A DNA stretch of 64,000 nucleotides. Origin: Ruegeria arenilitoris. GTDB lineage: Bacteria; Pseudomonadota; Alphaproteobacteria; Rhodobacterales; Rhodobacteraceae. Numbering within the stretch: position 1 is the stretch's first letter; each line of letters opens with the position of its first letter. The stretch lies in NCBI RefSeq assembly GCF_013035315.1, contig NZ_WQHP01000003.1, positions 427,856-491,855 of the forward strand, in the 5' to 3' direction. The translations under genes and the position numbers were made by a program. Of the stretch, positions 8,348 through 16,526 are shown in pieces. The notes under the pieces were generated by a model. It saw nothing but the letters and a program-made list of their open reading frames with translations. It had not been told where the DNA came from and searched no databases.

Positions 8348-9034
8348 ATGCCTACTAAGACCTGCATTTTCGATGCCTATGGAACGCTGTTCGACGTGGC
8401 CGCCGCGGCTCGGCAAGCGGCCGGGGAACCCGGATTTGAAGCGCTACAGAAGAAATGGCCCGAACTGGCCAATCACTGGCGCCTGAAACAGCTGCAATAC
8501 ACCTGGTTACGTGCGATCACGGATGCCCATACGGACTTCTGGGATGTAACCCAGGATGGTCTGGACTGGGCTCTCGAAGCCACAGGATTGGACGGCGACG
8601 CCACGATGCGCCAGCGTTTGCTGGATCTCTATTGGGAGTTGCAGGCCTATCCCGAAGTCCCCGAGATGTTGCGGGCGCTGAAAGAAGGCGGGCTGCAAAC
8701 GGCAATCCTGTCGAACGGGTCGCTGCCGATGCTGGACGGAGCAGTTAAATCCGCCGGAATCGGCGACGTTCTGGACGACGTTTTGTCGGTAGAAAGCGTT
8801 GGTGTCTTCAAGCCGGATTCGCGGGTCTATGATCTGGTGCAGAACCGGTTCGGGTGCGAACGCGACGAAGTTCTGTTTGTCAGCTCAAATGGTTGGGACG
8901 CCGCCGGCGCCAGTGGCTATGGTTTTGCAACCGCGTGGGTCAACCGCGCTGGCGAGCCAGTAGACCGCTTGCCCTGGCGCCCTGCGCATGTACTGTCCGA
9001 CCTGACCGCGATTCCTCAACTGGCTGGGCTTTAA
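8348..9034 (+). CDS. Haloacid dehalogenase, type II
   Basis: A 228-residue HAD hydrolase matching the (S)-2-haloacid dehalogenase subgroup: nucleophile Asp9 in CIFDAYGTLFD, the second-motif serine in ILSNGS, the lysine in GVFKPDSRVY, and the subgroup-specific SSNGWDAAGA motif near the C-terminus. It would release halide from short 2-haloalkanoic acids by an ester intermediate. ATG 8348 follows GGAGGGGGGCC. It overlaps the next gene by one base (TAATG) and is the first of three translationally coupled genes ending at 10832. Confidence 0.88.
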   Translation: MPTKTCIFDAYGTLFDVAAAARQAAGEPGFEALQKKWPELANHWRLKQLQYTWLRAITDAHTDFWDVTQDGLDWALEATGLDGDATMRQRLLDLYWELQAYPEVPEMLRALKEGGLQTAILSNGSLPMLDGAVKSAGIGDVLDDVLSVESVGVFKPDSRVYDLVQNRFGCERDEVLFVSSNGWDAAGASGYGFATAWVNRAGEPVDRLPWRPAHVLSDLTAIPQLAGL

Positions 9035-9861
9035 TGGCGTTTTTCACAACATCTGATGACAGGCAGATTTACTTTGAGGATCATGGGTCAGGGACACCCG
9101 TACTCTGCCTTGCGGGTCTGACGCGGAATTGCAGGGACTTTTCGTTCCTCGCCCCGCATCTGAGCGATATGCGCATGATCGCCATGGACTATCGCGGGCG
9201 GGGACGGTCAGATCGTGATCCCGAATACATGAACTACAACATCTTTCGCGAATCGCACGATGCGCTTGAGCTGTTGGACCATCTTGGTCTCGACCGTGTG
9301 AATGTCATCGGAACCTCGCGCGGGGGCCTGATCGCAATGGCCCTTGCGGCCAGCCATCCTGAACGGTTGCTAAGCGTGGTCCTCAACGATGTTGGCCCGG
9401 TTCTGGAACCTGCGGGCATTGCCAAGATCATGGACTACGTTGGCAAACCGCCCGTCTCGAAGACCTATGATTTGGCCGCAAAGGCGCTGCATATCGCAAT
9501 GGCCCCGCAGTTTCCGGACGTACCTCTGGAACGCTGGCAAGAGGTTGCGGAAATTCAGTTTAAAAAGACAGCCGATGGTCTTGGCCTGACTTATGACCCG
9601 GCTCTGCGCACCGCCATTTTGGAACAGGCGGCCGTCGGCGCGGCTCCGGATCTGTGGATGTTCTTTGAAGCGCTCAAGGATATTCCCACTGGGGCAATCC
9701 GGGGCGAAAACTCGGACGTTCTGAGCAAGGGTACATTGACCGAGATGAGCAATCGCCACCCGGGCCTTTTGTCGGCCGAAATACCGGGTCGCGGTCACGT
9801 CCCGTTTCTGGACGAACCGCAGGCGCTTGACCTTATTCGCAAAATTCTGGTGGACGCATGA
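9034..9861 (+). CDS. Alpha/beta hydrolase
   Basis: A 275-residue alpha/beta-hydrolase-fold enzyme. The nucleophile elbow GTSRGG (about residue 93) supplies the catalytic serine, the oxyanion region is CLAGLTRN, and the catalytic histidine lies in PGRGHVPFLDEP near the C-terminus. The substrate is not predictable; the family includes esterases, lactonases and C-C hydrolases. It starts at the ATG overlapping the dehalogenase stop and itself overlaps the next gene by four bases (ATGA), so the three products are probably made together. Confidence 0.88.
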   Translation: MAFFTTSDDRQIYFEDHGSGTPVLCLAGLTRNCRDFSFLAPHLSDMRMIAMDYRGRGRSDRDPEYMNYNIFRESHDALELLDHLGLDRVNVIGTSRGGLIAMALAASHPERLLSVVLNDVGPVLEPAGIAKIMDYVGKPPVSKTYDLAAKALHIAMAPQFPDVPLERWQEVAEIQFKKTADGLGLTYDPALRTAILEQAAVGAAPDLWMFFEALKDIPTGAIRGENSDVLSKGTLTEMSNRHPGLLSAEIPGRGHVPFLDEPQALDLIRKILVDA

Positions 9862-10832
9862 GCAGTTTGGAAATGATCGAAGCCGCCGCACGGCGGCTCA
9901 AGGGGCATGTTCGGGAAACGCCGATACTGTCATCGCCTTTTCTGGACGAAATCGCTGGCCGCCGTGTGCTGGTAAAGCCTGAGTGTCTGCAACACACCGG
10001 CAGCTTCAAGTTTCGTGGTGCGTGGTCGGCGATCTCGGCGCTCAGCGAGGCGGACCGGCAGCGCGGCGTCATCGCCTATTCCTCGGGCAACCACGCGCAA
10101 GGAGTGGCCCATGCGGCGGCCCTGCACGGCATATCATCGGTGATTGTCATGCCGGCCGATGCGCCGCAGTTAAAGATCAACAACACTCGAGCCTTGGGTG
10201 GCGAGGTTGTTCTGTACGACCGCGCGAACGAAAGCCGGGAAGAGATTGGCGAAGCACTGGCTTCGGACCGCGGCCTGACCCTGATCCGCCCCTATGACGA
10301 ACCGCAGGTCATCGCTGGCCAAGGCACCGTCGGGCTGGAACTGGCGCGCCAAGCTGCTGATCTGGGCGTCGACAAGGCCGATGTTCTGGTGTGCTGCGGC
10401 GGGGGCGGTTTGACCTCGGGCATCGCGCTGTCGCTGGAAGGTCACGCGCCCGGCCTACGCGCCCGACCGTGCGAGCCTGAGGGGTACGATGACGTCAAAC
10501 GATCCCTGGCTACTGGCAAGGTCCAAAGCAACGCGGCCACCTCGGGCAATATCTGCGACGCAATCCTGACACCGCAGCCCGGGCAGATCACATTCCCGAT
10601 CCTGAACCGGTTGTGCGGTCCCGGCCTTTCGGTTTCAGAGCAGGAAGCGCTCAGCGCTATGGCGCAAGCTTTCCTGCGCCTCAAGATCGTTCTGGAACCG
10701 GGCGGGGCGGTTTCGCTGGCTGCAGCGCTGTATCGCGCGGAAGAGGTCCAGGGCAACACGGTGATCGTTGTGGCCTCGGGGGGGAACGCGGACCCCGAAG
10801 TCGTTGGAAAAGCACTGGAATACCTGACCTGA
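9858..10832 (+). CDS. PLP-dependent threonine/serine dehydratase family protein
   Basis: A 324-residue fold-type II PLP enzyme. The PLP lysine lies in GSFKFRGA (about residue 51), the substrate loop in SSGNHAQG and the phosphate-binding glycine loop in CGGGGL. There is no C-terminal ACT regulatory domain, so it is a catabolic-type dehydratase rather than feedback-controlled IlvA. Close relatives act on threonine, serine, 3-hydroxyaspartate or hydroxyectoine intermediates; the present sequence does not discriminate. It is the last gene of the coupled triplet with the haloacid dehalogenase and hydrolase. Confidence 0.88.
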   Translation: MSSLEMIEAAARRLKGHVRETPILSSPFLDEIAGRRVLVKPECLQHTGSFKFRGAWSAISALSEADRQRGVIAYSSGNHAQGVAHAAALHGISSVIVMPADAPQLKINNTRALGGEVVLYDRANESREEIGEALASDRGLTLIRPYDEPQVIAGQGTVGLELARQAADLGVDKADVLVCCGGGGLTSGIALSLEGHAPGLRARPCEPEGYDDVKRSLATGKVQSNAATSGNICDAILTPQPGQITFPILNRLCGPGLSVSEQEALSAMAQAFLRLKIVLEPGGAVSLAAALYRAEEVQGNTVIVVASGGNADPEVVGKALEYLT

Positions 10833-10890
10833 CAAGCTGTTCGGGCTGGGGCAAGTTGGCAATTGGACATAGGACGACGGGGATAGAGTC

Positions 10891-11679
10891 TTGCAGATCG
10901 CAGACCTTGGAGACGTGCAAATTTACTATCGAATAGATGGTGATCCGGATGGTGCACCGATAGTATTCGCCAATTCGCTGGGCACCGACTTGCGGCTTTG
11001 GGACGATATGCTGCCGCACCTTCCTGAGGGGCTGCGCATTATCCGCTTTGACAAACGCGGCCACGGATTGTCCTCGAAACCGCCTGCACCCTATTCGATG
11101 GGCGCGCTGGTGCGCGACGCTGAAGGCCTGCTTGACCTGCTTGAGGTGCGCGATTGTCTGTTTGTCGGCCTTTCGATCGGCGGGCTGATCGGACAAGGGC
11201 TGGCGGTCAAACGTCTGGATCAGGTTCGCGCGCTTGTACTGTCAAATACTGCGGCCAAGATCGGTATCCCGTCGATCTGGCAAGAGCGCATGGATGCGGT
11301 GCGAAACGGTGGCATCGAGGCTCTGGCCGATGCCACTATGGAACGCTGGTTCTCAAAAGCTTATCGCGCGACGCCTGAGCACCTGCTGTGGCGCAACATG
11401 ATGGTGCGTCAGCCGGTCGACGGGTATCTGGGCTGCTGCGCCGCCATTTCGGGCACCGATTTCTACACTCCGACCAGCGGCCTTCGCCTGCCTACACTGG
11501 GAATTGCGGGCAGCGAAGACGGATCGACCCCACCCGATCTTGTGCGGGAAACGGTCGAATTGATCCCCGGCGCACGGTTCGAGTTGATGCGGCGTGCCGG
11601 GCACTTGCCATGCGTCGAGCAACCGGCAGAATACGCGGCACTGCTGCAGGGTTTCATGACCGAAATCGGACATATCTGA
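10891..11679 (+). CDS. pcaD: 3-oxoadipate enol-lactonase (PcaD-like)
   Basis: A 262-residue alpha/beta hydrolase with the PcaD pattern: GDPDGAPIVFANSLGTDLRL at residues about 17-36, FDKRGHGLSS, nucleophile motif GLSIGG, and RRAGHLPCVEQP carrying the catalytic histidine. PcaD converts 3-oxoadipate enol-lactone to 3-oxoadipate in the protocatechuate branch of the beta-ketoadipate pathway. The other pca genes are not in this window, so the name rests on sequence alone. Translation appears to start at TTG 10891 after GGGGATAG; no ATG is available near the family N-terminus. Confidence 0.75.
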   Translation: MQIADLGDVQIYYRIDGDPDGAPIVFANSLGTDLRLWDDMLPHLPEGLRIIRFDKRGHGLSSKPPAPYSMGALVRDAEGLLDLLEVRDCLFVGLSIGGLIGQGLAVKRLDQVRALVLSNTAAKIGIPSIWQERMDAVRNGGIEALADATMERWFSKAYRATPEHLLWRNMMVRQPVDGYLGCCAAISGTDFYTPTSGLRLPTLGIAGSEDGSTPPDLVRETVELIPGARFELMRRAGHLPCVEQPAEYAALLQGFMTEIGHI

Positions 11680-11691
11680 AGGAGCGCCGGT

Positions 11692-12420
11692 GTGGCTGAT
11701 TTTCTATTCGTCCACGGATCCTGTCATGGCGCGTGGTGCTGGCGCGATCTGATCCCTGCTGTCGAGGCTTTGGGACATAGCGCGCGTGCGATTGACCTGC
11801 CCAGCCATGGCGCCGACCCGACACCGATTGCCGATGTTACGCTGGACAGCTGCCGCGACGCGGTATTGGCGGCGAGCAAACCGCAGACGATCATCGTCGG
11901 GCATTCCTGGGGCGGTTACCCGATCAGCGCCGCGGCTGAAGCCGCGCCGAACGCCATGCGCGCCTTGATCTATGTGGCAGCCTACGTTCCGCAGGATGGC
12001 CTGTCGATGGTCGAGATGCGCAAGCTGTCGCCACGCCAGACAATTCACGAAGCCGTCGAGAAATCCACCGATGGGCTGTCCTATACGGTCAAACCGGATA
12101 TGGTGTGGGACCTTTTCTACCACGATTGCCCGCCCGACGTACTGCCATATGCCTTTGCGCGGCTATGCCCGCAAGCCATCGCGCCACAAGACACCCCTCT
12201 GCCCACCAGCGACAGGTTTGCCGGTGTTCCAAAGGCCTATATCCGCGCGACGGACGATCATACGATCCCGACCGAGTATCAGGCGCAGATGAGCCTGACT
12301 GCCCCCGAAGCGATGCGTCACACCATCGACAGCTCGCATTCACCTTTCTTTGCGCAGCCTCAGAAACTGGCTGATTTATTGGACAAAATCGAAAAGGATC
12401 TCGCCGGATCACAAGTCTGA
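11692..12420 (+). CDS. Alpha/beta hydrolase, plant-esterase-like
   Basis: A 242-residue hydrolase beginning FLFVHGSCHGAWCWRDLIPA, the signature opening of the methyl-esterase/hydroxynitrile-lyase-like branch of the fold. The nucleophile lies in VGHSWGGYP, the acid in ATDDHTIP and the histidine in DSSHSPFF. Bacterial members are mostly uncharacterised esterases. The start is GTG 11692 with GGAG nearby; it lies 12 bp after the PcaD-like gene and is likely co-transcribed with it. Confidence 0.85.
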   Translation: MADFLFVHGSCHGAWCWRDLIPAVEALGHSARAIDLPSHGADPTPIADVTLDSCRDAVLAASKPQTIIVGHSWGGYPISAAAEAAPNAMRALIYVAAYVPQDGLSMVEMRKLSPRQTIHEAVEKSTDGLSYTVKPDMVWDLFYHDCPPDVLPYAFARLCPQAIAPQDTPLPTSDRFAGVPKAYIRATDDHTIPTEYQAQMSLTAPEAMRHTIDSSHSPFFAQPQKLADLLDKIEKDLAGSQV

Positions 12421-12487
12421 ACGCGTCCCTTTCCACCTGCACCTGCTGCAGGTAAGGTCCGCCCAAATTGTCATCCTAACGGTTCCA

Positions 12488-13687
12488 ATGCGCCTGCCCT
12501 TCTTCTTTGTCCTTCTCACGGTCATGATCGACGCCATGGGCATCGGCCTTGTGTTGCCAATCATGCCCGAGTTGATCGTCGAGGTGCAGGGCGGATCGTT
12601 GGCGACGGCTGCGATATGGGGCGGTATCCTCAGCACTGCGTTTGCCGCGATGCAGTTCGTTTTCGGGCCAATATTGGGTAACTTGTCAGACGCTTACGGA
12701 CGGAGAACCGTTCTGTTGGTCTCGTTATTCGTCATGTCCTTGGACTACGTGGTAATGGCGCTTGCCGGCAGCATCTGGCTGCTTTTGGCCGGGCGTATCG
12801 TCGGAGGCATAACGGCGGCCACACATGCAACAGCTGCCGCGTTCATGGCAGATGTGTCCAAGCCACACGAAAAGGCGGCCAACTTTGGCTTGCTGGGCGC
12901 AGCCTTTGGGGTTGGGTTTGTATTTGGGCCAGTATTGGGTGGACTGCTGAGTGAATACGGAACGCGAGCGCCGTTCTGGGCAGCGGCAGGCCTGTCCTTT
13001 CTGACCTTCGCTATCGGCGTGTTTGTCATGCCCGAAACCGTCACGGACAAAACCCGCCGTGTGTTCAATCTGCGCCGTGCAAATCCGGTGAACTCACTGC
13101 GCGCCATAGCTTCGTTGCCCGGCATCAGGCCCATGCTGTGGGTCTATTTCCTGTATTCCGTTTCAATCTATGTCTATCCCGCCATCTGGGCATATTTCAC
13201 CACCGAACGGTTTGGCTGGTCACCGCAGATGATCGGCCTTTCTCTAGGGGTCTATGGGATCGGTATGGCCGCAGTTCAGGGAGGCCTGATCCGCCCCGCA
13301 ACCAAGTATCTGGGGGAACGGGTCACAATCGTCTATGGCATGTTGTTCGAACTGTTCAGCTTCCTCCTTTTGGCTTTTTTGACCAATGGCGTGATTGCCC
13401 TGATGCTGATCCCCGTCACCGCAATCGGAGCGGTTGTGACCCCCGCCCTGCAAGCCCTGATGTCGCGTGCGACCCCGGATTCGCAACAGGGTGAGCTGCA
13501 GGGCGTTCTGACGTCCTTGCATGCGCTGTCGATGGTCATTGCCCCGCTGGTCATGACCAGTGTTTTCGCGCAGTTCATCAAACCCGGCGCGCCGATCTAT
13601 CTACCGGGCGCGCCGTTCCTCTTGGCGTTGGTCTTGATGGTCATCGGACTGTTTGTATTTGTCCGCTCACGTAGGGTCATGGCGTAA
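12488..13687 (+). CDS. MFS transporter, TetA-like drug efflux family
   Basis: A 399-residue, roughly 12-span major facilitator of the Bcr/TetA (DHA1) type. It opens MRLPFFFVLLTVMIDAMGIG, has motif A in loop 2-3 (GNLSDAYGRR) and a proline/glycine-rich segment 5 (GVGFVFGPVLGGLLSEYG). Such carriers export drugs or metabolites using the proton gradient. The ATG at 12488 is preferred over an upstream in-frame codon inside the preceding hydrolase because the hydrophobic N-terminus begins there. No adjacent dedicated regulator is evident. Confidence 0.87.
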   Translation: MRLPFFFVLLTVMIDAMGIGLVLPIMPELIVEVQGGSLATAAIWGGILSTAFAAMQFVFGPILGNLSDAYGRRTVLLVSLFVMSLDYVVMALAGSIWLLLAGRIVGGITAATHATAAAFMADVSKPHEKAANFGLLGAAFGVGFVFGPVLGGLLSEYGTRAPFWAAAGLSFLTFAIGVFVMPETVTDKTRRVFNLRRANPVNSLRAIASLPGIRPMLWVYFLYSVSIYVYPAIWAYFTTERFGWSPQMIGLSLGVYGIGMAAVQGGLIRPATKYLGERVTIVYGMLFELFSFLLLAFLTNGVIALMLIPVTAIGAVVTPALQALMSRATPDSQQGELQGVLTSLHALSMVIAPLVMTSVFAQFIKPGAPIYLPGAPFLLALVLMVIGLFVFVRSRRVMA

Positions 13688-13768
13688 CAACGACATCGCT
13701 TTGGCGGATTCCGCCTTGCAGCGCCTCCTTTAGCACGCCACCGTGGCGCAAAGGGAGAGAGGGACAGC

Positions 13769-14863
13769 ATGCAAACCATCAAAGCCGCCGTGTGCCGGGC
13801 GTTCGGTGAACCTCTGGTCATTGAAGACGTTCAGATCGCGCCACCCAAAACAGGCGAGGTCGAAGTGACACTGGATGCCGTGGCGATTTGCCATTCGGAC
13901 ATTTCATTCGCCAGCGGCGCGTGGGGCGGTCACCTTCCGGCCGTCTACGGACATGAGGCCGCGGGTATCATCACCTCCACCGGCGATGCGGTCGGAGAAT
14001 TCAAGGTGGGTGATCCTGTTGTGGTCACCCTTATCCGTGCCTGCGGCTCGTGCCCCTCATGCGCGGGCGGCAAGCCAACGATTTGCGAAACGCCCTATGA
14101 CACGGTGAACGGCCCCTTGCGCACGGCAGATGGCGGTCCGCTTGAACAGGCCATGGCCTGCGGGGCCTTCGCAGAGAAGGTTGTCGTCAGCCACCGGCAG
14201 ATCGTGAAAATCCCGGCTTCTATGCCCAAAGATGTCGCCAGCCTGTTGTCCTGCGGCGTAATTACCGGTGTCGGTGCTGCAGTGAACGCCGCTGGGCTAC
14301 GCCCCGGTCAGGACGTGGTCGTGATCGGCGCAGGCGGCGTCGGGCTGAACGCGATCCAAGGGGCTCGAATTGCGGGTGCGCGCCGTATTGTGGCCGTGGA
14401 CATGACCGAAGAGAAACTGGCCATAGCCAATGAATTCGGCGCGACTCATGGAGTGCTGGCCGACCAGAAAGCTCCGTGGAAAGCCGCCTACAAAGCGCTG
14501 GGCGGTCGTGGTGCGGACGCGGTGCTGATCACCGTTGGCGCGATTCCTGCTTATGATCAGGCACCGCGTTACCTGGGCCAGGGCGGCAAGGCCATCATGA
14601 TCGGCATGCCACATTCAGGCGATATGGCCAGCTATGAACCCGTAGTTCTGGCCGCTTTGGGCCAGGGTCTGGTGGGGTCGAAAATGGGCGACGTGGTCAT
14701 TCAGCGCGATATCCCTTGGATGATCGACCTTTATGAACAAGGTCGTCTGAAACTGGACGAACTGATCTCGGGCCGGTGGAGCCTGTCGCAGATCAATGAC
14801 GCGATTGAGGACACCAAAACAGGTTCCGCCAAACGCAACGTCGTCGTTTTCGATCGGGACTAA
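13769..14863 (+). CDS. Zinc-dependent alcohol dehydrogenase
   Basis: A 364-residue medium-chain dehydrogenase/reductase. Catalytic zinc ligands are visible in AICHSD and YGHEAAG, and the structural-zinc lobe is intact, with four cysteines in CGSCPSCAGGKPTIC (about residues 90-107). The NAD-binding loop is GAGGVGLNAIQGARIAGA. It is closest in pattern to class III-like alcohol dehydrogenases of Rhodobacteraceae, but the formaldehyde/glutathione specificity residues cannot be confirmed. It lies 25 bp before an enolase-superfamily dehydratase, suggesting joint action on a polyol or sugar acid. Confidence 0.88.
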   Translation: MQTIKAAVCRAFGEPLVIEDVQIAPPKTGEVEVTLDAVAICHSDISFASGAWGGHLPAVYGHEAAGIITSTGDAVGEFKVGDPVVVTLIRACGSCPSCAGGKPTICETPYDTVNGPLRTADGGPLEQAMACGAFAEKVVVSHRQIVKIPASMPKDVASLLSCGVITGVGAAVNAAGLRPGQDVVVIGAGGVGLNAIQGARIAGARRIVAVDMTEEKLAIANEFGATHGVLADQKAPWKAAYKALGGRGADAVLITVGAIPAYDQAPRYLGQGGKAIMIGMPHSGDMASYEPVVLAALGQGLVGSKMGDVVIQRDIPWMIDLYEQGRLKLDELISGRWSLSQINDAIEDTKTGSAKRNVVVFDRD

Positions 14864-14887
14864 CCCAACACGACCGGAGGGTATCAG

Positions 14888-16120
14888 ATGAAACTGCAGG
14901 ACCTCGATATCATCATCACCGCGCCGCCCGCGCCGGGATGGGGCGGTCGGTATTGGATTTTGGTCAAAGTCACGACCGATACCGGTATCACCGGCTGGGG
15001 CGAGTGCTACGCGTCGTCGATTGGCCCCGAGGCGATGCGCTCTGTGATACAGGATGTATTCGAACGGCATATGCAGGGCGAAAACCCCGAAAATATCGAG
15101 CTGATGTTCCGCCGTGCCTATTCCAGCGGATTTACGCAACGACCTGACCTGACCGTTATGGGGGCATTCTCGGGGCTGGAAATCGCGTGCTGGGACATTC
15201 TGGGCAAGGATAGCGACCGTCCGGTCTATGCCCTTTTGGGCGGGCTGATGAATGACCGCATCCGGGCCTATACTTATCTGTACCCCCTGCCCCAGCACAA
15301 TCTGACCGATTTCTGGACGTCACCGGAACAAGCCGGGGAATGCGCCGCTGAAATGGTTCGACGTGGCTTTACGGCCGTCAAATTCGACCCGGCCGGACCT
15401 TACACCATCCGCGGTGGGCATATGCCCGCGATGACGGACATTTCGATGTCCGTGGCTTTCTGCAAAGCGATCCGCGAGGCGGTGGGCGACAAGGCGGACC
15501 TGCTGTTCGGCACGCATGGGCAGTTCAACACAGCTGGCGCAATCCGGTTGGGACAAGCGCTAGAGCCCTATTCGCCGCTCTGGTTCGAGGAACCGACGCC
15601 CCCAGATATGATCGACGACATGGCCCGCGTCGCGCGAAATGTCCGAATTCCGGTCGCAACCGGCGAACGCATGACAACCAAGGCCGAGTTTGCTGCGGTC
15701 TTACGTGCCGGAGCGGCGGAAATCCTTCAGCCCGCTCTTGGCCGCGCCGGTGGCATTTGGGAGATGAAAAAGGTCGCTGCCATCGCCGAGGTTTTCAACG
15801 CCCAGATGGCCCCGCACCTTTATGCCGGTCCGGTGGAATGGGCCGCCAACATCCATCTGGCTGCTTCAATCCCGAACCTGTTGTTGCTTGAAACCATCGA
15901 AACGCCGTTTCACGATCAACTGATCAACGGAAACCTGCGGGTGGAAAGCGGGTTTGTCCCGGCCCCAACAGCGCCCGGCCTTGGGATTGAGGTCAACGAA
16001 GAGCTGGCCCGCGCGCACCCCTACACAGGCGATGGTCTACATTTGCAAATGCAGGAAGATCCCTGCGATTACGCCAATGGAAATGCCTTTCAGGGTGGCG
16101 CGCCGGCAACCGAGGGGTGA
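14888..16120 (+). CDS. Mandelate racemase/muconate lactonizing enzyme family dehydratase
   Basis: A 410-residue enolase-superfamily protein. The capping domain (about 1-130) precedes the barrel with AVKFDPAGPY (catalytic lysine region), metal-ligand strands LLFGTHGQFN, WFEEPTPPD and ATGERM, and the late catalytic PHLYAGPVEW. The GTHGQ and PHLYAGP motifs resemble acid-sugar dehydratases of the galactonate/mannonate groups. The substrate is not assigned. A good ribosome-binding site (GGAGGG) precedes ATG 14888. Co-directional with the upstream alcohol dehydrogenase and the downstream ArsR gene, with short gaps. Confidence 0.87.
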   Translation: MKLQDLDIIITAPPAPGWGGRYWILVKVTTDTGITGWGECYASSIGPEAMRSVIQDVFERHMQGENPENIELMFRRAYSSGFTQRPDLTVMGAFSGLEIACWDILGKDSDRPVYALLGGLMNDRIRAYTYLYPLPQHNLTDFWTSPEQAGECAAEMVRRGFTAVKFDPAGPYTIRGGHMPAMTDISMSVAFCKAIREAVGDKADLLFGTHGQFNTAGAIRLGQALEPYSPLWFEEPTPPDMIDDMARVARNVRIPVATGERMTTKAEFAAVLRAGAAEILQPALGRAGGIWEMKKVAAIAEVFNAQMAPHLYAGPVEWAANIHLAASIPNLLLLETIETPFHDQLINGNLRVESGFVPAPTAPGLGIEVNEELARAHPYTGDGLHLQMQEDPCDYANGNAFQGGAPATEG

Positions 16121-16127
16121 CAACCCT

Positions 16128-16526
16128 ATGCATCTTGGGGCACATTGGCCCAACCAAAAGGTGTTGGACAGGCCACGCGTGACACTTAAAGACGACCACA
16201 ACAAGCAATCAGAAACTGCGCTATCCGACATGAAGGAAAGCGCGGCAAGGGCATCTGCCTTTCTCAAAACCCTCGCGCATGAGGGCCGGTTGATGATCTT
16301 GTGTCATCTGGCCGACGGTGAGAAATCTGTGGGTGAGCTTGAGGACCTTCTGCGTATCCGACAGGCAGCGGTTAGCCAGATGCTGGCCCGCCTGCGCGCC
16401 GAGAACCTTGTTGCAACGCGCAGAGAGGGCAAGTTGATCTATTACTCTCTGAACGATGAAGGCGCAGCACAGGTGATCGGCGTTCTCTACGAAATGTTCT
16501 GCGGCCCGGATAGCGAACAGGCCTAG
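16128..16526 (+). CDS. ArsR family repressor, SqrR/BigR-like persulfide sensor
   Basis: A winged helix-turn-helix repressor of up to 132 residues. The core (MKESAARASAFLKTLAHEGR onward) carries the SqrR/BigR hallmark: a cysteine in RLMILCHLADGEKSVGELE and a second in LYEMFCGPDS, which in characterised relatives form a tetrasulfide bridge with sulfane sulfur and release DNA. The recognition helix is RQAAVSQMLARLRAENLVAT and the wing includes REGKLIYYSL. The third cysteine of Rhodobacter SqrR is not visible. ATG 16128 follows GAGGGG; GTG 16179 and ATG 16230 are alternatives that keep the whole core. Its TAG overlaps the TAG of the convergent ABC gene. Confidence 0.8.
   Translation: MHLGAHWPNQKVLDRPRVTLKDDHNKQSETALSDMKESAARASAFLKTLAHEGRLMILCHLADGEKSVGELEDLLRIRQAAVSQMLARLRAENLVATRREGKLIYYSLNDEGAAQVIGVLYEMFCGPDSEQA

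Noticed and set aside
13703..13715. GGCGG-ATT-CCGCC hairpin after the MFS gene as a terminator
   Set aside because: The stem is only five pairs and no T-run follows on the plus strand.
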